Positions 32,105-44,769 of a stretch of DNA of 64,000 nucleotides are shown piece by piece. The first letter of the stretch is position 1, and every line of letters begins with the position of its first letter. This DNA comes from Nymphaea colorata. Taxonomy: Eukaryota > Streptophyta > Magnoliopsida > Nymphaeales > Nymphaeaceae. Location: NCBI RefSeq assembly GCF_008831285.2, contig NC_045138.2:7037205-7101204 (forward strand). The letters run 5' to 3'. The notes beneath the pieces were generated by a model. It was given only the letters and a program-made list of their open reading frames with translations, was not told the origin of the DNA and did no database searches. A program made the translations under genes and the position numbers.

Positions 32105-32540
32105 CTACAATTGCATCAAAATGTCCGAATGAAAAAGAATTAATGTTTGAATCGGGTGTTCGATTGGATTCAAGTTCTGTTTTGAATAAATATCTGACTG
32201 AATTTTGATTCCAATTTGAATTCAGTTTCAAATAAATATCTTGTATCCAATGTCTGAACATTTTGGAAATCCATTCTTAATTCACTATAAAGCAGTTTGG
32301 ATTTAGTTGTGCATTTAAAAGATGCATTTGAATGCAAAAAGTAAAAGTCAGGTTCAGATGTGAAAATAAAAGTCAGATTTGGATTGGGTCCGTATTGTAA
32401 ATTTAAAAATCAGATTCAGATAGGGTATGAACTTTTCTTGTTTGAACTCGAAATAGAATCAGAATATGTGAAACATTTGTAAATTGGATATAATAAAGGG
32501 TGCATCTGATTAAAATCATATCATTTGACCTCCCTAAGAA
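32105..32540. repeat. Degraded GGATAT-family MITE
   Basis: Starts near TGTCCGAATG and ends CATTTGACCTCCCTA, resembling the TTGACATCCCTA right end of the family. The interior has diverged ATTCAGAT/TTGGATTC words. No target duplication is visible. Confidence 0.5.
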
Positions 32541-35409
32541 GAAACTAAGCGGACTACCAGCTGCCTGTGGGCATTACTCTTCTAAACTGCAAACGATGGA
32601 TGCTTTACACTCTGGGTATCTGCTTCCTTGACATGGAAAAAAATGGGTGGGGTTCCCTTAGAGGACTAAAATTTTTGGCATGTGCACACCTCTTGAGGAC
32701 TCTAAAATTTTTGGCATGTGCACACTCTATAGTACTCCAAAATTTTTTAGACTGTCGGCAGCAGTTTTTTGACGGCTGGAATTTCAGGAAAAAGTGAAAA
32801 AGGTAAGTAGGATACAAGAACACGAATGATGACGGTGGCGTAGAAGATCATGACATTATTGAAACAGGCTAAGACAAGATTCATAACAAGCAAAAACGAA
32901 GGACGAAGGAAACAAACATCATCATAACGATACCAAACATCTTTATTTTTCTCTTGAAAATATTGAGTTGTTTGTTCCTGGACAGCGGTGCTTATAAATG
33001 GGGACCCCATCTCCCCCCACTAATTTGATTAAACTTTCAAATAACAAAAATTTCAAAAAAAAAACAAAAGTTTTATGTGTGTCATCCAAAACACACAAAC
33101 CAATTCTTAAAAAATGTCTTAAAAACATTTTACAAAACCAATTTTTTCGAAACGGCTTTTTATGAGGGTATCATCCTAATATGCGGTAATTTTTTTCACC
33201 TTCATTAAATGCGGCTCTTTCTTCAAATTTTGTTAACTTTTCTTTTAGGGGTAGGTTGGTCTTTTCAAACACTCGAACATTCCTAGATGTAAATGGATTG
33301 GACTTGAATTGGATCTTCCTTTTATCATATTTGATTTATAGATGATTATTTATTCAGATTCAAATTCAAAGTAAGAAAAGTCTAATACCACATCCAAGTT
33401 CGATTCTAAAGTTTGAAACTTGAACCTGAATTTTAAATACACAACCGAATTCTATCTGCATTAAAAGAGTTATATGAGTTAACGCTTACACAAGTTAAAC
33501 AAGTTAAGTGGGGTAAACGAGTTAAGTACAAGCCCGATTTTCTAAAGTGGAGTAGAACTCTAACTTGCCATAAGGAGCTTGACTAGAGTTTGAACCGAAC
33601 TCGATATAAAGTTTTTTGAATGGGGTCGAACTTAAGCTCGGACTCGACTCAGTTAGTAAAGATGGTACAACATAAAATAACAAAACTCTCTAATCAAATT
33701 CAAAGGCTTAGATACCTAGTATGTAGACCAAACAATAATGAAGGGAACGAATAAAAAAGAAAAATAATATAATTTTGTCCCCTTGGAGCATAAACGAAAC
33801 GCAACTTATCAATTGATTGATGATGTAATTCACCCAGACTTTTTCCCCACAGAATCCCTTAAATCATGGCCCAATATTTACTACCAAAGATGCATTATAG
33901 GCCGTACTGGGAGATAGGGTCCAGTGATTGGTCCGGTTGACAAATGTATAAAGTAGTCACAATAGCAGACTGAATAGAATTAGCTTGACTGTCAATTGAG
34001 TGAACTGGTCGATCGAGCAGTTCAGCTAAATTTAGATTGAATCTGTAAAACGATACCATTATCATATACATTTTTTTAAAAAAACATGTGTAAAAAATAA
34101 TACAAAAAAAATTGTGACGATTTTAAAATAAAGTGATCAAGCATATGAGAGTGACCACTCTGGATATGAATAGAAAATTGCTTCGCCACTAATTTTGATT
34201 GGATATGCAAATTCACATCTGGTAAGACCCAGCCAATTTTCTAGGTCACAGCCTAATATTCGACCTTTTATAGATAGACTGCCGAAGGAGTGAAGGCACA
34301 TGCGCATATGGTGTGGGCAATTGCCCACACAAGCACACAAAAAGTGTCTAAGGCTTCAAACATTTTTTTTCGTGTACATACAGGTGCCTCTTAACCAAAA
34401 TTTTATGGCTCCGTTCATGGACTGCTACCAATCAACCTTTTAGCAAAACTCTCATGTTATGTTTGATTCCCCAAGGATCTTAAATCCACGATAGCTGAAA
34501 TCCACAGTTGATTTCAACATCCACCTCTAATGTGGATCTCAAATCCATGTTGGAGCGTAAAAATCATGGATTTGCGACATTCAGTCACCATGGTTGATAT
34601 ACATAACTAGGATTAAACACAGGTAGGATACTAAGTTTATAAACATACCTTTGCCAGAGGTTCCCCTAGGAAACCAAAGCTTGATTTTGATGAGGGAGTT
34701 TCTATACCAAGTTGCAGGGTGCAGCATGAATTCTTCTTCATTTAGGTTTTAGTTTTTCAATGAACTGATAGAAAAATAAATTCCCCGGCCCATTTGTTAT
34801 CCTTTTTCCATCCTTTTATTAAGATAATTTAGTTCGAGTGCGATTATTCACATTATACAAACATGATGCAAGATCAGAATCATAGTGGATTTTTGCCGAG
34901 CAGTGACGGAGTAAAAAAATTTTGGCAAGAAGCATGCAGCAAGCAAACCTGGGTCCAATGAGGGTAGCAGCTATGGTTGGACCCTGCAGGACCCATGTCC
35001 CCTTCTTCTTGTAGAAAACCTGCAGGCCCATGTGCACAATTGCCCACACTGACCCACACGTGGCTTCAGCACTTCAGGTTGGCAGAATTGCTTGTCCAGT
35101 TTTTTTTTTTAAGTGAGTAATCAAGTGGATACGATACAAATCCATTGTAGGCATTATTCATTTGGACTATAAATGGTAGCATATATAATTGTCGAGTTGA
35201 AGAAGTTCACCTAAGTTCTAAAAAAACCGAGGAGCAGGGTGAAGGGGAAACCCGACTTCTTACCTTAGAAAAAAAGTTGGACAATTATTTGTGAAAAGTC
35301 AAATGTTTGGCCTATCGTGGGGAACAACAATTAAGGAACCTCGATTTTACTGCCATGACATTGAGCTAAGAAAATCTTTTTTTTTTTTTTTTTTTTCCCA
35401 TCAAAAGTT
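32541..35409. other. Intergenic stretch of MITE debris
   Basis: No gene recognised. Visible pieces: a GTCATCCAAAACACAC..ATCATCCTAATATG fragment (33013-33180) of the TTTGGATGAC MITE family; a GGATAT-family piece (33285-33460); CTCGAGT-type debris (33470-33655); two GTGGGCAATTGCCCACAC-type repeats (about 34284-34425, and 34896-35070 in the other orientation); and a poly-T run at about 35378-35397. Confidence 0.5.
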
Positions 35410-37234
35410 GATGTTTGTGAAAAGACAAACATTATTGAGCTGGGAAAATATGTCACCACATTGATTTTAATTTTTTTACCGAAGCAAATTTTCCTAATTC
35501 TCAATGATTGGTGTCATTTTTTTCAAGAGCAGGAGGGAAAAAACATGGCCCACTTTGAACCATACTTCAATCAGGCCTTTTTTTTTTTTTTAGGAGTACT
35601 ACTCTTTGACTCTAGCTTTATATTTTCACTATCAGAGCAAGGCCTGAGTAAAATATTTGCATTTTTCATAATTTACTTGGCATTGTCAGAGTTGTATGAC
35701 TGTACATATATGGAAGTATATGGCATTCTGCATGATAAATATAGAAGGAAGGAAGAATCCGAAATTATGGAAGGAAGATCATGCCATAATGACAAAAGAA
35801 ATCTTGCTGTTACACATAAGCAGTTAAGAAAAGAAAGAGATAAAAACAAAAGTGGAAATCAAGATATTATACCATTATAGTGTGGAACAAATCCACCAAA
35901 TGTGGACACAGAATGTATATCTTCTCTTTAGTCTATTTAATGGAACCTCTTTGTAACGATAAGGTAGTGTAGAGAGTTAGAGAAACTATTCGTGGATGTA
36001 GCCGGTAGATCGTTCAAGACTGAACCACGTTAAAACCCTTTTCTTGTTTCCTTGTAACTTCTCTTTCTAGTTTACCCCCTTTTACACTGCATGCATTGGT
36101 GTACAGATCACAGCCCTATGTTTCTTTTTTCTTTCTAATGTTTGCTTCTTTGGAAAAGTTTCTCCACTTGCATGGTTGGAGTACAGGAAAAAAAAAAAAA
36201 TCATTGCGTTTACTATAGGAAAAGGGAAAAAAGTTCACTACCATTATAATTATATTATATATTTTCAGGCCATTTAAGGGGCGCAGATTATGTTAGATGG
36301 GGGCTGGAAAGCAGGTTTTCAGTTTGATTCTCATGATCCCTATGCTCATGTATCACCGCTGCCATCATTGACACTGGCAGTTCAAGTCTTTGAAGGTAGG
36401 AATAATGAAATGACATTTGGGCCTCATTGACGCGGTAGAGATGAACCCTCCTCCACCCGAAATCTCTGGCTAGAATAATGATTTGCTTTTAGCAAGATTT
36501 GAAGGAGGTTGAATTGAATAATGAGCGCCTCGAAAGCATTAGTCATGTAACTAAAGACTAGTTTGGCCGGCTGAGCAGTCGGACTTAACATAGAGTGGAG
36601 GCAGCTTGTTCTTTGTTTAAGGGTATTTTCTGTTCGATCTAAGGGTATTTAAGTGTTTTTACTTTTTGAATCTTGTCCTTATAAGTCAGTCTCTTTCTTG
36701 TTTTCCTTGTTTGAATTTAGGGGCATTTTAGTCTGTTAGTATCAGGCATTTGGTATAATCCGCATAACTCGCCGGCTGGATATGTTTAAACAAGAAACAC
36801 TATTTTATGGTAGGATGGCTCACACTCAATGGGCCCAACTTTTGAATTCTGCGGGCACAGTCACACTTTGGTGTGTAACTCATTTGAGTTATAAACGATG
36901 ACAAGCAAACACCCGAGTTGATGAATGTACTATTGGTCCATTCAAACCTCAAACCAAGTCAGAACCTTGACAGCATAAAGACATGGTGTTGGAGTTTTAT
37001 GCCAAAGTCAGTTTACCCTAAATAAATATTTGAAGAAAAGAATATATAACTTAGGCTGGTTGAATTAGGAGGTGTCTTAGAGGGCTTTTAAATGTTTGTG
37101 TAACAATCATAAACTAAATATAATTGGTTAGATTGCCAATTCAGTGAATCGGTGGATTTGGGGATCCAATAGAATAAGTTAAAATCAACCAAAAAAAAGA
37201 AAAAAAAATCTGAATAAAAAAATGCATAATAAAA
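35410..37234. repeat. Tandem duplication, copy 1 (1.8 kb)
   Basis: Begins GATGTTTGTGAAAAGACAAAC and ends ATAAAAAAATGCATAATAAAA. The next copy starts immediately at 37235 with GATGTTTGTGAAATGTCAAAC. The 139-residue open frame at 35461-35880 is not conserved intact in copy 2, which has frame breaks, so I do not call it a gene. Confidence 0.85.
35880..36110 (+). mobile_element. LTR-like sequence (Copia type), in copy 1
   Basis: TGTGGAACAA.., a TATTTAATGG TATA-like element, then GTGGATGTAG..GAACCACGTTAAAACCC. This is the layout of the R region of plant Copia LTRs (GTGGACGTAGG..CCGAACCACGTAAA). Its counterpart in copy 2 is at about 37719-37945. Termini and target duplications are not resolved. 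Confidence 0.4.
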
Positions 37235-39310
37235 GATGTTTGTGAAATGTCAAACATTATTGAGCTGGGAAAATTTGTCACCACATTGATTTTTTTACCT
37301 AAGCAAATTTTCCTAATTCTCAATGATTGATGTCATTTTTCTCAAGAGCAGGAGGGCAAGAACATGGCCCACTTTGTAACCTAGCTCAATCAGACATATT
37401 TTTTTTCTTTTTAGAAGTACTACTCTTTGACTCTAGCTTGATATTTATGTGACCTAACTCTTCACTGCCCGAGCAAGGCTTGAGTAAAATATTTGCATTT
37501 TTCATAATTTACTTGGCATTGTCAGAGTCGTATGATTGTACATATATGACAGTATATGGCGTGTTTCTGCATGATAAATATAAAAAGAAGGAAGAATATA
37601 AAATTATGGAAGGAAGATCATGCGATAATGACAAAACAAATCTTGTTGTTATACATAAGTAGCTAAGAAAAGAAGGAGATAACAACAAAAGTGGAAATCA
37701 AGATATTATACCAATATCGTGTGGAACAAATCCACCAAATGTGGACATGGAATGTGTATCTTCTCTCTAGTCTATTTAATGGAACCTCTCTGTAACGATA
37801 AGGTAGTGTAGAGAGTTAGAGAGAGATGATGCAGGTCATTCAATACTGAATCACGTTAAAATCCTTTTCTATGTTTCCTTGTAACTTCTCTTTCTCGTTT
37901 ACCCCATTTTACACTGCATGCACTGGTGTACAGATCACAACCTTATGTTTCTTTTCTCTTTCTAATGTTTGCTTCTTTGGAAAAGTTTCTCCACGAAACA
38001 CTTGCATGGTTGGAGTATAGGGGAAAAAAAAAATCATCTGTGTTTACTATAGGAAAAAGGAAAAAGGTTCACTAGCATTATAAGTATGTCATATATTGTC
38101 AAGCCGTTTCATAGATGGGGGCTGGAAAGCAGGTTTTTAGTTTGATTCTCATGGATTTTATGCTCTTGTGTCTTAAGATGGTAGGACATGACATTCAAGT
38201 TGAAAGGTGCGCTGTTGCCATCAATGACACCAACGCAGCTCAAGACTCTACAGTCATGAACAATGAAATGGCCTTCGGGCCTCATTGAGGGTGGTAAAGA
38301 CAAGGGCAGAGCCAAGGTAGGGCATGGGCCCTGACCTCGCCTCAAATTTTTTTTTAAAAAAAATTACATGTAAATTTTAAAAATTTCACTTGTTCTATAT
38401 ACAAATTTCGAAAAATGATACTTTGGCCCTAGTCAAATTTAAAAACATTAATTCGGCTCTCTCATGAAAAATTTCTGGCTCCACCCCTTGGTAAAGATTA
38501 ACCCCTCCTCCACCTGAAATCTCTTGCTAAAATAATGATTGGCTTTTAGCAAGATTTGGAGGGGGTTGAATTGAATAATGAGCACTTCAAAAGCCTCATT
38601 CAGGTAACTAAAGACTAGTTTGTGCCTCTGACCGGTTGACTTAACATAGAGGGGAGGCAGCTTGTTCTTTGTTTAAGGGTATTTTCTTTTCGACCTAAAG
38701 GTATTTAAGTGTTTTTACTTTTTGAATCTTGTCCTTATAAGTGAGTCTCTTTCTTGTTTTCTTTCATTGAATTTAGGGGCATTTTAGTCTTTTAGCATAA
38801 GGCATTTAGTATATAATCTGCATGCCTCGCGAGCTGGATATGTTTTAAGAAGAAACACTATTATATGGTAGGGTGGCTCACACTCAATGGGCCCAACTTT
38901 TGAATTCTACGGGCACAGTCACACTTTCGTGTGTAACTCATTTGAGTTATAAACAATGATAAGCAAGACAATGATAAGCAAGACACCTAAGTTGATGGAT
39001 GTTCTACTAGTCCATCCAAACCCCAAAGCAAGTAGGAACCTTGTGGGCATAATAACCGCATGATGTTGGGTTTTTATGCCCAAGGCAGTTTACCTTAAGT
39101 AAACATTTGAAGAAAAAAGTATACAACTTAGGCCGGTTGAATTAGGAGGTGCCTTATAGGGCTTGTAAACGTTGGTGTAACAATCAGAAACTAAATCTAA
39201 TCGGTTAGATTGCTAATTCAGTGAATCAGTGGATTCGGGGATCCAATAGAATAAGAAAAAATCAACCAAAAAAAAAGAAAAAAATTCTGAATAAAAAAAT
39301 GCATAATAAA
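37235..39310. repeat. Tandem duplication, copy 2 (with MITE insertion)
   Basis: Collinear with 35410-37234 throughout, including the LTR-like part and the GGCTCACACTCAATGGGCCC block. It differs by small indels and by one inserted MITE (38301-38489). Confidence 0.85.
38301..38489 (+). mobile_element. CAAGGGC-ended hAT-like MITE with 8-bp target duplication
   Basis: Begins CAAGGGCAGAGCCAAGG and ends TGGCTCCACCCCTT. It is flanked by GGTAAAGA at 38293-38300 and 38490-38497. The other tandem copy has the empty site, a single GGTAGAGA at 36434-36441. The interior matches 13264-13455. Confidence 0.9.
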
Positions 39311-39617
39311 AATATCAAGGTATTAAAATAATTTTTTAAAATAATGGATAACAATATTTGTGCCACTATACAGTTGATGAATCAAATCGACTCAACATCA
39401 TGTTGATGAATCATGATGAGCCAGTTCATGGTAACCTCTTGCATTGGGAATGAATCATTAACTTTAGAGTAGAGAAAGCTAGAACCTTCTTATGATGTAT
39501 TTGCAGCTTCCAATTCTATTGAGTTCTTATGTTGGCAAATATATGAAGCAGGGTTTACACCAAATAGGTTGATAAGTTGTAGCTACAATTTCTAGAGAGT
39601 ACTAGATACTAATGAAC

Positions 39618-40203
39618 GTAGGAATATCAATGGATTGGACTTGAATTGGATGTACGATTTACCATATCGAATTTATCGGCTGTTCATATATTTGGATTTG
39701 ATTATGAATGAAGAAAAGTCTAATACCATATCCAAATTTTATTTTCAAATTCACAGTTTGAACCCAACTCTTGTTTTCATAATAAGACTTCTAGATAACT
39801 AGATAAGAACCAACTTTCAAAATGTATACGCATCATATGTAAGATATATATTTTACGCTGAATCTGAATTCAAAATCTTGATCTGATTGGACGTTTGCTT
39901 AAAACCGATCCTAATTCAAAATCCAACTGGATGCATGTCATTTTTTATTAAAGAATCTTACCTCATTTCTTAATTGGATGTTAAGATATATATTTTAAGC
40001 TGAATCTGAATTCAAATCTTGATCTTATTGGACGTTTGCTTAAAACTGATCCTAATTGAAAATCCAACTGGATGCATGTCATTTTTTATTTTAGAGTCTG
40101 ACCTCATTTCTTAATTGGATGTCAATTTTTTTGTTTTCCATATCCAATTTTTTAAAGCGTCTAAGTCAACTATCGAATCTGAATCTGAACTATTGACATC
40201 CTT
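39618..40203. mobile_element. GGATAT-family MITE with internal tandem duplication
   Basis: Ends TAGGAATATCAATGG and TTGACATCCTT are flanked by TAATGAAC (39610-39617) and GAATGAAC (40204-40211). An internal segment of about 131 bp (AAGATATATATTTTA..TTAATTGGATGT) is present twice, at about 39842-39972 and 39973-40121. Confidence 0.75.
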
Positions 40204-40737
40204 GAATGAACTAGACATTCTTAACTACATGTGTGTGCACAGTTTATTTGATTGGATATATACATACATATGCACAATATGTAGATTTCAAACACACACA
40301 CACACACACACACATATGTAGACCTTCTTTAACTTTGTTTCCTATTTTTGACAAATTGATCCAATCATATGAATGAATTTCGAATTTAGAAGTTGATGGT
40401 CTTAAACATGTAGGTATGTAAAACCTGATTTACACACATCAAGAAATTTTGATTGTTATAATTCTTACATACTCAATTATTTCAAGGCCACTTACATGGG
40501 TAGATCGAATAAAATGCTAAAAGCACATATGGAGGCACTTGAGAGGCACATTTTGAAATGCTAACGTAATAAGTATGACAACTGTACTGATAATGAGCTA
40601 TTTAATTGATTTAATCAATAGTTCACACGGTGCAACATGTAAATTCATATATTGCTTCAAAACATATTGAATGCCTATCTGTATTTTTCGTTAGATGACT
40701 TTTGAGTTACTTCACATATTTTCTTATTACTTTGTCC

Positions 40738-40768
<31 letters not shown>

Positions 40769-40914
40769 TTATGGCTTGTTTATTTAAGCAATATATTGCA
40801 GTCAAAGCCTTACGCCTTCGCCAAACCACAATACAAAGAAAACTAATTAGAAGTGATTCTTTACTTAGCTTGATTACCACCATATTTTGGATACCAAGAA
40901 TCTTGTTCCTTCAT

Positions 40915-41116
40915 CACTAAAAAAAAAGGATTCATCATCGCGTGGAAAAATGGACGTCGATAAAAGTACTTATCCAGATCGACATTTCGGTGAATATGCT
41001 TCACCGATCTCCGAGGACGAGCGTCGCTAAAAATTTTAAAGATAAATAAAATCCATTGACATTGGAGGGCAGACGTCCGAAGGCAAATGTCGGTGATTCC
41101 TCAGTTTTTTGCAGTG
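40915..41116. mobile_element. CACTA-type MITE (202 bp)
   Basis: Begins CACTAAAAAAAAAGG and ends TTTTTTGCAGTG, inverted CACT..AGTG ends. The homologous site in the duplicated unit (near 53158, GCTTCAAGTAG) lacks it. That site indicates a 3-bp duplication of CAA, now CAT on the left and CAA on the right. The interior has GACGTCGAT/CATTTCGGTGA blocks. Confidence 0.75.
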
Positions 41117-41299
41117 CAAGTGTAAGTCGATTTTATCAAGTCTTTTCCTCATTTGACAATATACGGATAAATAAGATCATGTGACATGCATATATGTGTC
41201 TGAAAATAAGGTTAAAATAACTTTCAAAATTTGAGGTGATTGACTTTTCATAGTTCAAGAAAGGTCCCACCCAGGGAGGTCATAATGGGCGGCTAAAAG

Positions 41300-41305
<6 letters not shown>

Positions 41306-41342
<37 letters not shown>
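41306..41342. repeat. (TA)n microsatellite
   Basis: About 37 bp of TA. Confidence 0.9.
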
Positions 41343-41348
<6 letters not shown>

Positions 41349-41429
41349 AAGTCAATATTGTTAATCACATTTATACTGATCTAGAAAATGTAAAGGAAAT
41401 TGAGAATATAATTGTGGACCAATATATGT

Positions 41430-41650
41430 ATAAAATAAGTGAATGGTGACTCTGACTATGAGGACTGTCCGATCCATCATAATGAAAGAAAACAAGGAGA
41501 AGAAGGTGTCAATTGATACTAGTTGATGAAAATGTCCCTCTCCCTTCCTCCTTGTCTGATCAACCATCTATTGTGATGAATCAAATGGTCTCTGTGAGTA
41601 CTGAGCCGAGTGACTCTTGATGGCTAGAGTCACAATTCAATTCCATATAT
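41430..41650. repeat. Diverged inverted-repeat MITE
   Basis: Relative of 15839-16060: GACTCTGACTATGAGGACTG on the left and GAGTACTGAGCCGAGTGACTC on the right are roughly complementary. Confidence 0.45.
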
Positions 41651-42491
41651 ATACACACATATACTAGATGAACTTGGAACCTGATTTCGAAATAATACAA
41701 ACAGGTCTTTTTGTTTTCATAATGTTTAATGAGAAGAAAAATAAGAAAGTTGTTGGTGTTCTTTGATTAATGTCATGTGCTTTGAGCTTTATATATGTAT
41801 CACACTCTGACTTTTTTATTATATCTGATAGATAAAATGCATTTGACCAATCTATACATCACATTTCTTGAGTTGAATAATGGATAAGAAAGAAAAAATT
41901 CCCAGTTGATTGCTCATGTTATTGATTGCATGAAAATGTACATGTCTCTAATATTTGATTGTTGACTGGACCTGTCTGCACATGATCTAGTTTTGCAAAA
42001 AATCTGTTAGAATTGTTCTATTAAAATGAGGTCATGGCAACTAGATTTGATTCAACCACTAGCCAATACCGGGAATACCATTTGTCGTATAGTATTTATT
42101 TCTAAAATATTTTTTATATTATTTATTTTTTAAACATGGGGATATAATAAATTTTGGCAATATCCAATGAATAGTCGATCAGCCTGGACGATTCATACAA
42201 TGCATTGGTCACTCAATTTGTTTTCAAATGTGAAGTGATGGAAGAGGCAAAATTGTAGCATATCTTCCAAAGAGATGCACCATTGATATTGAACCCTTTC
42301 AATTGAGGGATAAGAGTATTTTATTGGAATGAGAGCTCAAGTCTCCTTTTCCTTTGTGCCCTTGTTTTTTAAGGGTCTAAGGTTGTCTCAGTCTCGTATG
42401 AACCTAACTTCAGTCTCGTATGAACCTAACTTTCCCACTCTATTGATACATACATAAAAGACTCCAATAAATCATACTAACAACATAAAAG

Positions 42492-42626
42492 ACTCGGGCC
42501 TGGGCCCGGAAAAAGGGGCACCGGGCTGATCCGATAATTTATCGGGCCGGGTTGAGCCTGATAATTTTTTAATTTATTTTAATATATATATATATATAAT
42601 ATATATATTATATATATAATATATAT

Positions 42627-42706
<80 letters not shown>

Positions 42707-42905
42707 ATTATATATATATATTATATATATATATATATATGAATATAATATTTTATTATAATTAATTATATTTATATATTATTTTATATTAAAAATTTAT
42801 TTTTTAATTTAATCGGGCTAGGCCGGGCTCGGGCCTGGGTTTTAATGGTCGGGCTGGGCCCGGGCTCAAATTTCCAGTGTTGGGCCGGCCCGATGGCCAG
42901 ACTTA
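42492..42905. mobile_element. GGGCC-rich MITE expanded by TA/TATA core
   Basis: CTCGGGCCTGGGCCCGG at left and GGGCCGGCCCGATGGCC at right flank an AT core that includes about 160 bp of TA/AATA repeats (42581-42740). Confidence 0.7.
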
Positions 42906-43017
42906 AGTCTTAACCAAGCGGCACTCACCATATGTTTGAGAGGCATTTATATATAAATATGCAAAAAATTTAGGTCCACACATGCCCACATCTGTCTTCG
43001 CTATTGCCTTTACCCTG

Positions 43018-43185
43018 TGTCGTGATAGAGCCTAAGATTTTTTATAAGGAGAGCTGAATTAAAGTTTTTAAATTTTGACAGCGGATGAAATATTATTTTT
43101 CAAAATTTTTATATACAACAAGTAAAATTTTCTAAAATTTACATGTAATTTAAAAAAAAAATTATTGAGAGGGCCCAAGGTCCTT
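43018..43185 (-). repeat. MITE copy in reverse orientation
   Basis: Reverse complement carries GGGCCC, TTACATGTAAATTTTAG, TATAAAAATTTTGAAAAAT in the order seen at 38301-38489. Confidence 0.5.
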
Positions 43186-43869
43186 GCGACCGTGTGGTAA
43201 CCTGACCCTATGTTAGGCCTACCACCTTCAACTTGAACTCTTCACCACCTTCAACTTGAAGGCTCCAATTAGTCCACTGCCCTTGTTGACAAAGTGTCAT
43301 ACTTTATTAACATAATAGATTAAATATCGGTCACAGTTGGACTAGGGCAAGTGAATATATATATATATGGATATATATAAAATGAAGCACTCAAGTAAGA
43401 TTTACTTTGGAACCAATTTGTCTGCTACAAATAAAAAAGCCTCACTCTTTATGTTGTGTCTGCCAAAGTTGAAGAATGGCCAGCACGATCGTTGTGAGGA
43501 GCCAATTCATAATGGCTTCTCTTTCATATGGTAGACCTCACTTTACGTTACAATGGTTTCTTACCTAGTGTTGAAGCTTCATTTATTAGTAGCACATGCA
43601 AGATGTTAATGAGACTTGCTAATGGTGCATGAACAAATTAAGATGTGTTCAACCGACAAATTCATTGCTGCATCAAGTACTAATGACCTACCCACTAACC
43701 TTATTTAGCAAAAAAATAATAAGAAACTATTTGCTTTTGTGACATTAGACAAATGCAAATTTAGCCCCATAAGCTCAATTATTGGTCTAGTCTACATCTA
43801 TACTCTATGGGGTGGGAGATCTATACTACATCACATTGGGCCCATTCGAGATACCAACATGCCCCTACA

Positions 43870-44045
43870 ATTACGGGCTGAGGTAGAATTTTTTTTTAGA
43901 GGAGGGCGAATTATAGTTTCAAAATTTTAATATGAGCCAACATATTATTTTTTAAAATGTAGGATAAATGATTTTTTTAAAAAATTTACATGTAAATGTT
44001 TTTTTTCCTTAAACTTTGAAGGGTGGTTGGGGGGGGCGGGGTGTG
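43870..44045 (-). repeat. MITE copy in reverse orientation
   Basis: AATTTACATGTAAATG and TATTTTTTAAAATG segments in reverse order of the 38301 family, ending in a G-rich run (GGGGGGGCGGGG). Confidence 0.4.
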
Positions 44046-44272
44046 TGTGGAATGTTATTGTTCACCCAAAATTTCTTACAGTACAAAATGCCAAAATGCT
44101 TGTACCAAATTCGAGCTAAAAAGCCTTGATTAAACTCCTATGAACCATAAAAGAGCACAAAAAATGAAAAACAAAATTCTTCAAGGACAAAATTTGATAG
44201 GGCATTGATGTGGCCTCTTGTTAGAGATTTTTTTTTTTTTGGGTTTTCGATGAACAGGTGCCAATCTATTAT

Positions 44273-44656
44273 TCAGAAAGAATAACAAATACAAAGAGTG
44301 AAAGAATGAAAAGAAAAGAAAAGAAAGACTATGTAACAAATCCACATGTACACATTGGAAATCATATTACCACCTCTGTCCAGTCTATTAGCATCACTAC
44401 CTCTGAAATATAAAAGATACATGCATCCACAAAAATAGCAATCAGAACAAGTCTGAATTTGTTGCAAGGTAGAGTTCAACCAGTTCTTCCATCGAGTATT
44501 ATTAGATCTAACTGTAATGCTCGACACGCGGGAAGGAAGAAGCTCCAGGAAGCTGCGTAACAGGTAAGTTCTACAGGCAATGAAATCATCAGCATCATAA
44601 AAAACCCGCTGATCAACATGGGATTCAATTGTCATCCAATAAGCAGAGTTAAACAC
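44273..44656 (-). CDS. Unrecognised 127-residue open frame
   Basis: I do not recognise this. The first 75 residues (FNSAYWMTIESHVDQRVFYD.., FLELLPSRVSSITVRSNNTRW) have a protein-like composition. The rest becomes Phe/Tyr/Cys-rich and looks non-coding. Sequence upstream on the same strand is similarly less AT-rich, but has stops and is cut by the MITE at 44770-45242. It may be a fragment of a gene or retroelement. No start context, domain or partner exon could be found. Confidence 0.2.
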   Translation of the reverse strand: MFNSAYWMTIESHVDQRVFYDADDFIACRTYLLRSFLELLPSRVSSITVRSNNTRWKNWLNSTLQQIQTCSDCYFCGCMYLLYFRGSDANRLDRGGNMISNVYMWICYIVFLFFSFHSFTLCICYSF

Positions 44657-44769
44657 ATGAGCAGTGTAGCCGACCTAAACACCGGACCAAGCATGGCCCG
44701 AGGTTCTTCGCTAAAGAAAGTTGCTTTCAACTTCTCGCAAACGAAGGAAAAAGAAAGCTATGTCCTGAG

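Larger units (their letters stand above)
40370..43910. repeat. Older diverged paralogue of the 9.1 kb duplicated unit
   Basis: Collinear matches to the unit at 46601-55691: GATGGTC(T/C)TAAACATGTAGG, CAATAGTTCACA(C/T)GGTG, CTTGATTACCACCA(T/C)ATTTTGG, GATTTACTTTGGAACCAA and TATTAGTAGCACATGCAA all occur in the same order. It is shorter and far more diverged than the other two copies. A GGGCC MITE with a huge TA core (42492-42905) and further MITEs are inserted. Confidence 0.7.

Noticed and set aside
35461-35880. 139-residue open frame in tandem copy 1
   Set aside because: The homologous stretch in copy 2 is broken by stops and shifts, and there is no domain. It overlaps LTR-like repeat sequence.
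41306-41342. TA arrays as telomeric or centromeric satellite
   Set aside because: They are simple dinucleotide runs without telomere repeats or a 150-180 bp satellite period.
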